Assembly: GCF_001667115.1 (NCBI RefSeq)
Contig: NZ_LZIJ01000014.1
Coordinates: forward strand, 62,001 to 126,000
Direction: 5' to 3'
Origin: Mycobacterium sp. 852002-51163_SCH5372311
Lineage (GTDB): Bacteria > Actinomycetota > Actinomycetes > Mycobacteriales > Mycobacteriaceae
Length of the DNA: 64,000 bases
The notes under the pieces were generated by a model. That model searched no databases and was not told the DNA's origin. It saw only the letters and a list, made by a program, of their open reading frames with translations. How positions within the stretch are numbered: position 1 is the first letter of the stretch; each line of letters opens with the position of its first letter. The position numbers and the translations under genes are program-made. Of this stretch, positions 22,439 through 33,800 are shown in pieces.

Positions 22439-23935
22439 ATGAATAGCCACGTGCGGAAGCTATGTCGACTGCGGGGTGGTCGCTCTCGGGCAGCAATCGC
22501 GGGCACACGAGCGGCGTTCGCCTGCGCCGCGGCGACACTCATGGTTGCGGGATGCACCACTTTCGTCGACGGGCGCGCACTGTCGATGCTCAACGATCCA
22601 TTCCGCGTCGGTGGTCTGCCCGCGACCAACGGGCCGAGCGGCGCCCGCTCGAACGCACCCGCACCGACCGGCACGGTGGTCAACACCAACAACGGGCCGA
22701 TCGACAAGTTGTCGCTGCTCTCGCTCAACGACATCGAGGAGTACTGGAAGGCGAACTACAACGGGTCGCTGAAGGGATCTTTCAAGCCGCTCGACAAGTA
22801 CGTCTCGTACGACTCCACCGATCCGCGAAGCCCGATCATCTGTCACAACGAGACCTACAAAATGCCCAATGCGTTCTTCACCTCCCGGTGCAACCTGATC
22901 GCCTGGGACCGTGGAGATTTCATGGCCGCCGCGCAAAAGTATTTCGGCGACATGTCCGTCAACGGCGTATTGGCACACGAGTTCGGACATGCGCTGCAGA
23001 ACATGGCCAAATTGGTGACGCGAAGTACCAAGACGATCGTCAAGGAGCAGCAGGCCGACTGTTTCGCCGGCGTCTACCTGTTCAATGTGGCAGATGGCAA
23101 GTCGAAGCGCTTCGCGCTGAGCACGGCCGACGGGCTCGACCATGTGCTGGCCGGCATCATCACCACCCGCGACCCGGTAATGGACTCCGATACACCCAAC
23201 GACGACGAACACGGCTCGGCTCTGGACCGGGTCAGCGCCTTCCAGATGGGCTTTATCACGGGCACTCAGGCTTGCGCCGCCATCGACCTGAAGGAAATCG
23301 AGCAGCGTCGCGGCGACTTGCCGAAGACCCTGCGGCGAGACCCCAATGGCGACCCGGAGACCGGTGAGGTCCCGATCAACGAAGACACCTTGTCGACCCT
23401 GATGGAGCTGTTGGGGAAGATCTTCAACCCCAGGCAAGCACCGACGTTGTCGTACAAGCCGGCCGATTGCTCCGACGCGAAATCCAGTCCGCCGGCGTCC
23501 TACTGCCCTGCCACCAACACCATCGTGGTCGACCTGCCCTCACTGGCTGCGATGTCGAAGGTTGCCGGCATGAAACAGCACTCGCTGCCCCAAGGCGACG
23601 ACACCGCGCTGTCCATCGTGATGTCGCGATACGCGCTGGCGGTGCAACATGAACGCGGTCTGCCGATGCAGAGTCCGTGGACGGCGCTGCGCACCGCCTG
23701 CCTGACCGGCGTCGTGCACCGCAAGATGGCCGAACCGATCGAGTTGCCTTCCCAGAAGTCGCTTTTGCTGACGGCGGGTGACCTGGACGAGGCCGTCTCC
23801 GGGTTGCTGACCAACCGTCTGGTCGCCAGCGACGCCGACGGTTCCACCGTGCCGGCCGGATTCACTCGCATAGCGGCGTTCCGCGGCGGAGTGATCGGCA
23901 ATATGGACGCCTGTTACTCGCGGTATCCGGGATAG
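22439..23935 (+). CDS. lpqM: LpqM, lipoprotein zinc metalloprotease
   Basis: Lipoprotein (498 aa) with lipobox VAGC and a zinc-protease motif HEFGH in GVLAHEFGHALQNMA (about residue 180), with a downstream acidic QADCFAG that supplies the third ligand in this neutral-zinc-metallopeptidase type. M. smegmatis LpqM was reported to be needed for conjugal DNA transfer through its protease motif. Equivalent to Rv0419. I chose the ATG at 22439 because it gives the same length as Rv0419 and a normal signal peptide; an ATG at 22388 would add 17 residues. It follows the mntA-hepT pair by 158 nt and has its own upstream region. Confidence 0.92.
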   Translation: MNSHVRKLCRLRGGRSRAAIAGTRAAFACAAATLMVAGCTTFVDGRALSMLNDPFRVGGLPATNGPSGARSNAPAPTGTVVNTNNGPIDKLSLLSLNDIEEYWKANYNGSLKGSFKPLDKYVSYDSTDPRSPIICHNETYKMPNAFFTSRCNLIAWDRGDFMAAAQKYFGDMSVNGVLAHEFGHALQNMAKLVTRSTKTIVKEQQADCFAGVYLFNVADGKSKRFALSTADGLDHVLAGIITTRDPVMDSDTPNDDEHGSALDRVSAFQMGFITGTQACAAIDLKEIEQRRGDLPKTLRRDPNGDPETGEVPINEDTLSTLMELLGKIFNPRQAPTLSYKPADCSDAKSSPPASYCPATNTIVVDLPSLAAMSKVAGMKQHSLPQGDDTALSIVMSRYALAVQHERGLPMQSPWTALRTACLTGVVHRKMAEPIELPSQKSLLLTAGDLDEAVSGLLTNRLVASDADGSTVPAGFTRIAAFRGGVIGNMDACYSRYPG

Positions 23936-23946
23936 GTTGCCACCGG

Positions 23947-24306
23947 TCAGAAGTGTCGAGCGATCTCCGGGTGTGGGACGTAGTGCGGCGGCTCCGCGTC
24001 TTCTCTTGCCTGCTGGTCGTTGTGCACCCACTTCACCAGAAACCCGGTGACCAGTAGCCAACCGATGACAACGGTGGGAATGGCCCAGATGCGACGGAGC
24101 AGCACCGCATTACCGCACTGGGTGACGAAGTCGTGACCGTGGGTCTCGGCGGCCTGGTTGAGGTTGGAATGGAATCCGTTGCCGCAGCTGACCTTGATGC
24201 CGTACATGTCGTATGCGTTGAGGTGGACCGGATACAGCATCGCGCCCAGCCCGAAGGCCGCCAGCAGCACTCCGGCGATCCCGATGTACATCAGACGATG
24301 AGTCAC
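23947..24306 (-). CDS. Small membrane protein (Rv0420c-like)
   Basis: A 119-aa protein with two membrane segments, LMYIGIAGVLLAAFGLGAMLY near the start and IWAIPTVVIGWLLVTGFLV near residues 72-92. The loop between them is outside and carries two cysteines (VSCGNGFHSN and VTQCGNAV), probably a disulfide. The C-terminus is hydrophilic and rich in His and Pro. The GTG at 24306 has AAGGAG five nt upstream, a good start signal. It corresponds by position and type to Rv0420c, a predicted transmembrane protein of unknown function. It converges on lpqM with an 11-nt gap. Confidence 0.8.
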   Translation of the reverse strand: MTHRLMYIGIAGVLLAAFGLGAMLYPVHLNAYDMYGIKVSCGNGFHSNLNQAAETHGHDFVTQCGNAVLLRRIWAIPTVVIGWLLVTGFLVKWVHNDQQAREDAEPPHYVPHPEIARHF

Positions 24307-24349
24307 GCCTTCTCCTTGGATGTTAATTGCAGATTTGGCCGCTCGACGC

Positions 24350-24574
24350 TCAGGTCATGCACACGTTCGCGAACAGCAGGACCGGCCAGGACACGATCGA
24401 ACCCAGGAAGGACACCGCCAGGTCGGCTCCGTGCATTTGGCTCAGATGCTGGGTGTGCGTCGCCGACCAGATGGTGCCTATCAGCAGATACGGTGTGCCG
24501 AGGACCAGCCCGAGGACGATGAGCTGGCCGATGGTGACCTCGAAGTCAAGCGCTTGGCGAATCTTCTGCAGCAT
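24350..24574 (-). CDS. Very small two-segment membrane protein
   Basis: A 74-aa protein not recognised as a known family. Its ATG at 24574 has GAGAGG about six nt upstream, and its open frame runs cleanly to 24350. Two hydrophobic stretches, TIGQLIVLGLVLGTPYLLIG and LAVSFLGSIVSWPVLLFANV, are separated by a His-rich loop (SATHTQHLSQMHGADL). It reads in the same direction as the Rv0420c-like gene 43 nt downstream, so the two may form an operon. It is divergent from the double-TetR regulator, an arrangement typical of a regulator and its target. Confidence 0.65.
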   Translation of the reverse strand: MLQKIRQALDFEVTIGQLIVLGLVLGTPYLLIGTIWSATHTQHLSQMHGADLAVSFLGSIVSWPVLLFANVCMT

Positions 24575-24723
24575 ATGCGTCCTCTCGGCAGTTTGTCGGT
24601 GGCCGTCGGAACCTCTGAAATTCCTCGGGCCGGGCCGCCGCGCTTCCGTTATGTTAATGGAGATTCTTGTTCGGCGAAAGGCCGGAGGGTTTGGAAACCC
24701 CGTTTCGGGGCTATCGTGAAGCG

Positions 24724-26046
24724 GTGTCGACCGCCCACGCCCCGACCGGCTTGCCCGGCGAACAGACAGCGGGCATCCGGCGACGGCCCAAAGACCGCAA
24801 GGCGCAGATCGCGCGCGCATCCGCTGAGGCATTCAGCGCGCAGGGCTATCACGCGGTCAGCATGGAGACCATCGCCGCCAAAGTCGGAATCTCGGCGGCC
24901 GCGTTGTACCGCCACTATGACGGCAAGTACGACCTGTTCCGCGGCGCCGTGCTGGATCTGAGTCAGCAACTGGTCGACTGTACCGATATCGAGGAGCTCG
25001 ACGATCCGGCCGCGATGCTGGACCAACTGATTGCCGCACTTGTCGACGCCACCCTGGACAACCGCGACTCCGGCGGCCTCTACCGCTGGCAGGCCCGCTA
25101 TCTGCGCGCCGAGGACCAGGCCACGCTGACCGATCAACTCAAGTTGGTGAACCGGCGAATCCAGAAGCCGCTCACGAAGATTCGGCCGGACCTGGTGTCC
25201 ACGCAGCGGTGGATGCTCTCGGCCGGGGTGCTCAGCGTGATCGGCAGCATCGTCGACCATAGCGCTCGGTTGCCCGCCGACGATATTCGTGCGCTGCTGG
25301 CCGAGGCTGCCGCGGCGATCCTCGGTGCCGAGCTGCCGCACCCAAGAGATGTGATTCCCCGTCCGGTCTCGTGGCGGATCTTCGCGGAGGACGCCGGCGT
25401 CTACGAAGCCTTGCTGCACGCCTCGATGGCCCTGTTCAGGGAGCGGGGTTACTCGGAGACCAGCATGGCGCAGATTGCCAAGGCCGCCGGGGTGCCGGTA
25501 TCCGGGATCTACCGCTATTTCTCCGGCAAGTGCGAGATCCTGTCGACCGGGTTGCGGCGCGCGGCCGACCGGGTCTCGAGTCAGTTGTCACCGGTCCTGG
25601 CTGCGCTCACCGAGCCCCGCCAGGCGCTGGTGCTGCTGATCGATGCTTACGTGGCAACGTCTTTCGCCAATCCGGAACTGGCCGCGGTCTACTACACCGA
25701 GCGAGTGAACCTGACACCGGCCGATCAGAGACTGCTGCACAATGTCCAGGAGTCCACGATCGATTCGTGGGTGCGGCTGCTGACGGCAGCGCGACCGTTG
25801 CTCGGGCCGATGCAAGCCCGTTTCCTGGTGCACGCCGCAATGGCGCTGGTGGTCGATCTGGGTCGCATGGTGAACCCGGACGGCGGGGCGGACGAATCGC
25901 CCTACACCCAGGCCTGTGTGCGAAAGCTGATGGAGCTCACGCTGTTCGGCGAGGAGTCAGCCGTCAGAGAAGGCGCAGCGCCGCTTCGACAGCCAGGCCG
26001 GCGACGTCCAGGGTCTTCGATCCCAGATCGTGTCGCGCGCCGGTGA
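24724..26046 (+). CDS. Tandem double-TetR transcriptional regulator (Mce3R-like layout)
   Basis: About 440 aa with two complete TetR-type halves in one chain. The first DNA-binding domain is at ~22-70 (ASAEAFSAQGYHAVSMETIA, then GISAAALYRHYDGKYDLF); the second at ~225-272 (ASMALFRERGYSETSMAQIA, then GVPVSGIYRYFSGKCEIL). Each is followed by an all-helical ligand domain. Mce3R of M. tuberculosis has this unusual fused layout and binds asymmetric operators as a monomer, so the same is likely here. The start is uncertain: GTG 24724 fits the domain edge, and a TTG at 24667 preceded by GGAG is possible. The 3' end overlaps the opposite hydrolase gene by 83 nt. Confidence 0.82.
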   Translation: MSTAHAPTGLPGEQTAGIRRRPKDRKAQIARASAEAFSAQGYHAVSMETIAAKVGISAAALYRHYDGKYDLFRGAVLDLSQQLVDCTDIEELDDPAAMLDQLIAALVDATLDNRDSGGLYRWQARYLRAEDQATLTDQLKLVNRRIQKPLTKIRPDLVSTQRWMLSAGVLSVIGSIVDHSARLPADDIRALLAEAAAAILGAELPHPRDVIPRPVSWRIFAEDAGVYEALLHASMALFRERGYSETSMAQIAKAAGVPVSGIYRYFSGKCEILSTGLRRAADRVSSQLSPVLAALTEPRQALVLLIDAYVATSFANPELAAVYYTERVNLTPADQRLLHNVQESTIDSWVRLLTAARPLLGPMQARFLVHAAMALVVDLGRMVNPDGGADESPYTQACVRKLMELTLFGEESAVREGAAPLRQPGRRRPGSSIPDRVARR

Positions 26047-26592
26047 TTTCGACGATCTCGGTCGGTGCGGCGATCAGCGCAGCGGCGTCGCGCACTTCCG
26101 TCGGCGTCCCGAACGGATCCGACGTGCCGTGGGTGAATACGGTGGGCACGCCGATGTCCGGCAGGTGTTCGGTCCGGGAACGTTCGGGCTTGCCCGGCGG
26201 ATGGACCGGATAGGAGAACAACGTCAGCACCGCGATCTTGGTTGAAGGCACTTCGCGGGCGGCCACGACCATAGAGGTCAGCCGGCCACCGTAAGAATGG
26301 CCACCGGCGATCAGCGGGCCGTCGCCGAGCCCGCGACAAACTTCGATGGCCTCGACGATGCCCGCCCGGTCGGCGGCGGCCGAGCCGGACGGCGGGCCTT
26401 TGGGCCGGCGCCGCCGGTAGGGCAGGTTGTAGCGCACCGCCAGCCAGCCGCGGCGCGCCCATTCGTCGCAAACCTCTTGCAACAGTTTGGAATCCCGGTT
26501 TCCGCCGGCGCCGTGGGTCAGCACCACTATCCCCTGTGGGTGGGCATCCCCATCAGGCTGGTGGGCGACGCCCGCAATCCGCTCGAGACTCA

Positions 26593-26593
<1 letters not shown>
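25964..26593 (-). CDS. Alpha/beta hydrolase (Rv0421c-like)
   Basis: A 209-aa alpha/beta hydrolase of the small dienelactone-hydrolase/KANL3-Tex30 type. The oxyanion strand is VVLTHGAGGNRDS, the nucleophile elbow is GGHSYGGRL with Ser in GxSxG, the acid is Asp in THGTSDPFG, and the catalytic His is in GARHDLG. The ATG at 26593 shares one base with the thiD stop (TGATG), so it is the third gene of thiC-thiD-hydrolase and under the same TPP riboswitch. Length equals Rv0421c. The substrate is unknown; a role in thiamine salvage is conceivable but unsupported. Confidence 0.85.
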
Positions 26594-29165
<2,572 letters not shown>

Positions 29166-29332
29166 TTTAGTTGGTGCGGTGTTTGATTGCCCGGCTCCTC
29201 CTCGGATCGTTGCGCGATCCGCATTGTCGCCGAGCTGTGGTCCACGCTACACGGAGATCGGCGGCCGACGTCGGGTCCGCGATGTTCGCCGTCTTGGTAG
29301 CCGGTGCCGCGGCGGAGTGGAATGATACGACC

Positions 29333-30031
29333 GTGCAGCAGTCAGCCCAGAAAGGTGCATCTGACAAGCGCGACCATCCGAACAACTCGGCGGTTGCCGG
29401 TCCCGGCCCGTACTTGAACGTCGGCAGCTTCCGCTTCTGGTTCGTCGGCCAGCGCTGGGAGTGGTCCGACGAGGTGGCGCGGATGCACGGGTACGAGCCC
29501 GGATCGGTGGTTCCGACTACCAAGCTCCTGCTCTCGCACAAGCATCCGGAGGATCGAGCGCACGTGCAGGATCTGCTCGACTACGCCTTACGGTCCGGCG
29601 AGTCGTTTTCGAGTCGGCACCGGTTCGTCGACACCGCCGGCAACGTGCACGACGCGATCGTGGTGGCCGATCGCATGCTGGACGACGCCGGAGCGGTGGT
29701 CGGCACCGCCGGCCATTACATCGACCTCACCAACACCTTCGACGAGACGCGCCAGGAGGTGCTCGACGAAGCCCTGCCGGACCTGTTCGAGAGCCGGGCG
29801 GCGATCGAGCAGGCCAAGGGGGTGCTGATGGCCGTCTACCGCGTCAGCCCCGACCAGGCTTTCCGTGTTCTGCAGTGGCGTTCGCAGGAGACGAATATCA
29901 AGTTGCGCGCGCTGGCGGCCCAGATCGTGGCGGAGGTGCCGGCCCTGCCGGCCATGTCGGCTGCCACCCAGAACCGCTTCGACCATCTGTTGCTGACGGT
30001 GCACGAGCGCATCGGTGCCGAATCCGGCTGA
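29333..30031 (+). CDS. PAS-ANTAR domain protein, putative RNA-binding antiterminator
   Basis: A 232-aa regulator with a PAS domain (about 30-135: GSFRFWFVGQRWEWSDEVAR, HKHPEDRAHVQDLLDYAL, RFVDTAGNVHDAIVVADRML) and a C-terminal ANTAR domain (about 152-205: SRAAIEQAKGVLMAVYRVSP, DQAFRVLQWRSQETNIKLRA). ANTAR domains bind paired hexanucleotide hairpins in nascent RNA and prevent termination. The PAS unit is the likely sensor; its ligand is unknown. The GTG at 29333 has no Shine-Dalgarno site and may be leaderless. It lies between the thiC riboswitch (divergent) and a STAS-domain gene 109 nt downstream. Not present here in H37Rv as I recall. Confidence 0.82.
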   Translation: MQQSAQKGASDKRDHPNNSAVAGPGPYLNVGSFRFWFVGQRWEWSDEVARMHGYEPGSVVPTTKLLLSHKHPEDRAHVQDLLDYALRSGESFSSRHRFVDTAGNVHDAIVVADRMLDDAGAVVGTAGHYIDLTNTFDETRQEVLDEALPDLFESRAAIEQAKGVLMAVYRVSPDQAFRVLQWRSQETNIKLRALAAQIVAEVPALPAMSAATQNRFDHLLLTVHERIGAESG

Positions 30032-30140
30032 CGGGCGCACTAGGTTCGGTAGGCTCTATCCGATTTCGGACGGTTGCGTGGCGTCGGGCTCCGCGTGTCG
30101 TCTAACGCGGAATTTCACGCATCCAAGGCGGAGAAACGCA

Positions 30141-30539
30141 ATGGAACCGTTGGGGATCGATCTTGAGGCGCGCGAGGACGCGGTTGTGGTGCGCGTACGG
30201 GGCGACGTTGACTCCAGCACAGTCGACCAGCTGGTCGGCAACCTGATCGATGCGCTGGACATGGCCGGCGCTCAGCCGGCCCGGCTGCTCGTCATCGACT
30301 TACAGAAGGTGACCTTCTTCGGAAGCGCCGGATTGAACGCGATGCTCGACAGCCACGAGCAAGGCAAGGCGGCCGGGACGGCCGTTCGGCTGGTGGCCAG
30401 CCACGGTCAGGTGCTGCAACCGATAGAGGTGACGGAGCTGGACCGAATCCTGGACATCTATCCGACGTTCTCGGACGCGATGCGGGGCGTCAAACCCTTT
30501 GTGGATCCTGACGACGGCGAACGCGGCTATGCCGGCTGA
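30141..30539 (+). CDS. STAS-domain protein, anti-sigma factor antagonist type
   Basis: A 132-aa single-domain STAS protein: IDLEAREDAVVVRVRGDVDS, then ARLLVIDLQKVTFFGSAGLN. The phosphorylation loop reads FFGSAGL, so the phosphorylatable Ser is kept, although the usual preceding Asp is Gly. Such proteins release a sigma factor by binding an anti-sigma kinase, or act with sensor proteins. No anti-sigma factor lies next to it. The ATG at 30141 is preceded by GGAG eight nt upstream. The PAS-ANTAR gene just before it may be its functional partner (inference from neighbourhood only). It ends 5 nt before the convergent Rv0424c-like gene. Confidence 0.8.
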   Translation: MEPLGIDLEAREDAVVVRVRGDVDSSTVDQLVGNLIDALDMAGAQPARLLVIDLQKVTFFGSAGLNAMLDSHEQGKAAGTAVRLVASHGQVLQPIEVTELDRILDIYPTFSDAMRGVKPFVDPDDGERGYAG

Positions 30540-30544
30540 CCTGG

Positions 30545-30820
30545 TCAGACCTCTTCCATCGCCTCGCCGAGTTCCTCCAGGAGCTTGTTGTGATGGTTGC
30601 TCGCCAAGACGTGCCCGGCGGCGATCACCAGTGCGACCGGCCAGTCGATGAGCTCGAACGCGGCCAGGGCGGCCAGACCGGCGTAGTAGGCGAGTTGCTC
30701 GGGCCGCGGTATCTCCACCGGACCCACAACCGGCAGTTTCATGGCGAACGTTTCGCCCTCGCGGATCTGCTGCACGGCCTCACGCTGGGACGTTCCTCGC
30801 CGCGTCTTCTTTTCCGCCAT
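30545..30820 (-). CDS. Small conserved protein (Rv0424c-like)
   Basis: A 91-aa protein with the same length and place as Rv0424c, downstream of ctpH. A basic start (MAEKKTRRGTSQREAVQQ) is followed by a hydrophobic hairpin-like stretch (YYAGLAALAAFELIDWPVAL, VIAAGHVLA) and an acidic tail (KLLEELGEAMEEV). The ATG at 30820 has GAAAGG at suitable spacing; an adjacent ATG at 30823 is also possible. Function is unknown. Same direction as ctpH, 50 nt after its stop, so probably co-transcribed with it. The related small protein upstream of ctpH (35479-35934) shares the motif of a membrane segment near IVEWPILLA. Confidence 0.72.
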   Translation of the reverse strand: MAEKKTRRGTSQREAVQQIREGETFAMKLPVVGPVEIPRPEQLAYYAGLAALAAFELIDWPVALVIAAGHVLASNHHNKLLEELGEAMEEV

Positions 30821-30869
30821 CATTTGCCTTTCGGTAACTAAGGGTTTGCCACCGAGCCCGATCGTGCAA

Positions 30870-33800
30870 TCACCGTGGGACATATGTCGAGGACCGACCA
30901 ACTGGCCGATCCGCTGATTTCGCCGATCGCCTCGCTGCTGAATGCCCCGTTGCTGGAACTTTACGCGTTGTTGTGGCGCGCGGGCGTGGTCGAGATTGTG
31001 GAGACTCAGCGGGAGAATCCGCCTCGTCCGGCGACGGAGCGGAATCCGTCTGCTCTGGCTGCGGGCCGCGGTGAGCCAGCTCCCGATCGTCGAAGTACCG
31101 GCCGAGGATAGCGACCGCGATAGTCGCGGCGGTGGCGGCGCCCACCCCCTGGGCCCAGCCGAGCGGACCGATCGGAGTGCAGCCGAGCAGCTGACTCACC
31201 CCTGGAGTGCTGATCAGCAGCGCCACAAACCCGAGTGAGCCCAGCGCCGTGAGTACCACCATCGGGGCCTGGGACTCCAGCAGGGTCTGCCCCAATTCGG
31301 CGGCGATCAGCGCGACCAGGGCCACCGTGGAGGCGCGTTGCGGCAGCCCCGTCAACGAAGACAGCCAGTTCATCCCGGGGGGCCCGTTCAAACCCGCCAT
31401 CGCCCACGCTGCCGTCGCCGCGGCCGCGGTGGTTACGCCGCGGATGGCCACCGCGTTCCACAACGCGGCCTGATCCGCGCCCCGCAGGTTGGGGTCCACG
31501 CTGCCGCGCGGCTTGCTGACCGCGAGGGCCGCGGCCGGCAACGCGTCGGTCAGCGTGTTGACCAGTAGCAACTGTCGGGTGTTCAGCGGCGAAGTACCGG
31601 TGATCGCGCTGCCGATGATCGCGAAGATCACCTCGCCCGCATTACCGCCGAGCAGCACCGATACGGCCGCCTGCACCCGTCGCCACAGCTGGCGTCCCTC
31701 TTCGATGGCCTCCAGAAGCGCGTCGATCCGGCCGTCGATCAGCACCACGTCGGCCACCAGGTGGGCCGGGTCGCTACCGTGCGCGACAACCCCGATGCCG
31801 ACCGTGGCGGCCCGGATGGCCGCGGCGTCATTGGCCCCGTCACCGACCATCGCGGTCCGCACCCCGGCGCTCTCCAGCGTCTGGACCACCTGGACCTTGT
31901 TCTCCGGTGTCATGCGCGCGAAGATCACTCGCTCGGTGACCACCCGCTCTTGATCCTTGCGGGACAGGGAATCCCACTCCACACCGCTGATGACCTGGTC
32001 GGCGGCCACCGGCAGGCCGAGCTCCTCGGCGATCGCCTTCGCGGTGATCGGGTGATCCCCGGTGATCAGCTTGATGCCCACGCCCTGGGAACGCAGAGTT
32101 CCGATCAGACCGGCGGACTCGGGGCGCGGGGTGTCGGACAACCCGAGGAAACCCGTAAGGGTCAACCCGTCTGTGCAGAACCGGGCGATATCGTCGGGGT
32201 TTTCCCGGATCGCCTTGGCCTGTTGCGAGGTCAGGCGACGTTGCGCCACGGCGATGACCCGCAACCCGCGGGCGGCCATTTCAGCAAAGGTGCTGTCCGC
32301 TGACGTTTCCGCCGTGTCATCGCCACATGCGGCCAGCACCACTTCGGGCGCGCCTTTGACGGTCAGCTCGGTGCCGGTTGCGGAGGCGGAGAACGCCCGG
32401 CCGGACCGGAACGGCAGATGCGCCACAGGCGCAGGGCCCTCGTCACCGTCGCGGTCGAAAGCACCCGCTGCTCCGGCCGCCTCGACGATGGCGACGTCGG
32501 TCGCGTGCGCGTGGGCGCCGCCGCTCGCCGCGGGCGCGGCGTGCGCCGCACAGCGCAATACCTCGGCTTTCAAGGCGTCGGTATCGCCCGCGGCGGGCCG
32601 GACCTCCGACACCCGCAGCCGGTTCTCGCTGAGGGTCCCGGTCTTGTCGAAGCAGACCACTTCGATCCGGCCCAGCGCCTCCACCGAACGCGGGACACGA
32701 ACCAGCGCACCGAACTTCGTCAAGCGTCGGGCAGACGCCGCTTGCGCCAGCGTCGCCACCAACGGCATGCCTTCGGGAACCGCGGCGACGGCGATGGCGA
32801 TGGCGCTGGAAACCGCATGCTGCAACCCGATACGGCGCACCAGCCCGAGGGCGCCGACCAGCGCGCCGCCGGTGATGCTGACCGGAAGTGCCCGAGTGGT
32901 CAGCTGGCCGAGCTGGTGTTGCAGGCCGATGTCGGACGACAGCTCACCGGATATCAGATCGGCGGCGCGACGCTGCTGGGTGTCGGCGCCGACCGCGGTC
33001 ACCAGTGCGACCGCGGTGCCGGCCACCACGGTGGTTCCGGCGAACAGCATGCAGCGCCGCTCGGCGAGCGGTGCGCCGGGGGTGGCCTCGACCTGCTTGT
33101 CCACCGACAGCGACTCGCCGGTGAGCGTGGACTCGTCGACCTCGACGTCGACCTCTTCGATGATCCGGGCGTCGGCCGGCACCACCTCGTGGGTGCGCAC
33201 TTCGATCACATCGCCGGGTCGCAGGTGTACCGCGTCGACGTCGACGTATGCCCGGACGCCGCCCGAGGTGGTGACCACCTTGCGCGCCGGCGGAATCTGC
33301 AGCGCCAGTAAATGGCTCAACCGCTCCTCGGCCCGCAGCCGCTGGGCCGCGGCCAGGATCGAGTTTCCGGTGAGTACCGTGCCGACCAGCACCGCGTCGA
33401 CGGGCGAACCGAGTATCGCGCTGGCCGCCGAGCCGAGCGCCATCACCGGCGTCAGCGGGTCGGACAGTTCGGCACGGACGGCCTTGGCGAGCTGCCATAC
33501 CGCTTGCATCGGAGTTTGCGACGGCTGTGTACCGCCCCGGCGGTACGGCTCGGTAGCGGCCTGAGCAGCGGGCAGGGCCTTGCGGACCTGCTCGACCGAC
33601 ATGGCATGCCATTCGTGCACCTCTGCGGGGCGGGGAGTTTCGGCGTTCAGGATGCCGCGCGCCAGCAGATATCCCGAGAGCAGGCCGGCCGCGGCACCGA
33701 CATTCACGGTCTCGGACCCGAGATTGCCCCGGACACCCGGGATCATGAAAAGCGACCCCATCGCGGTTGCACCCGCCGAAATGCCGATGCCGCGCTGGAC

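Noticed and set aside
32062..33564. Plus-strand open frame of 500 codons
   Set aside because: It is antisense to the catalytic half of ctpH and rich in Ser/Ala/Arg without motifs, so it is a shadow.
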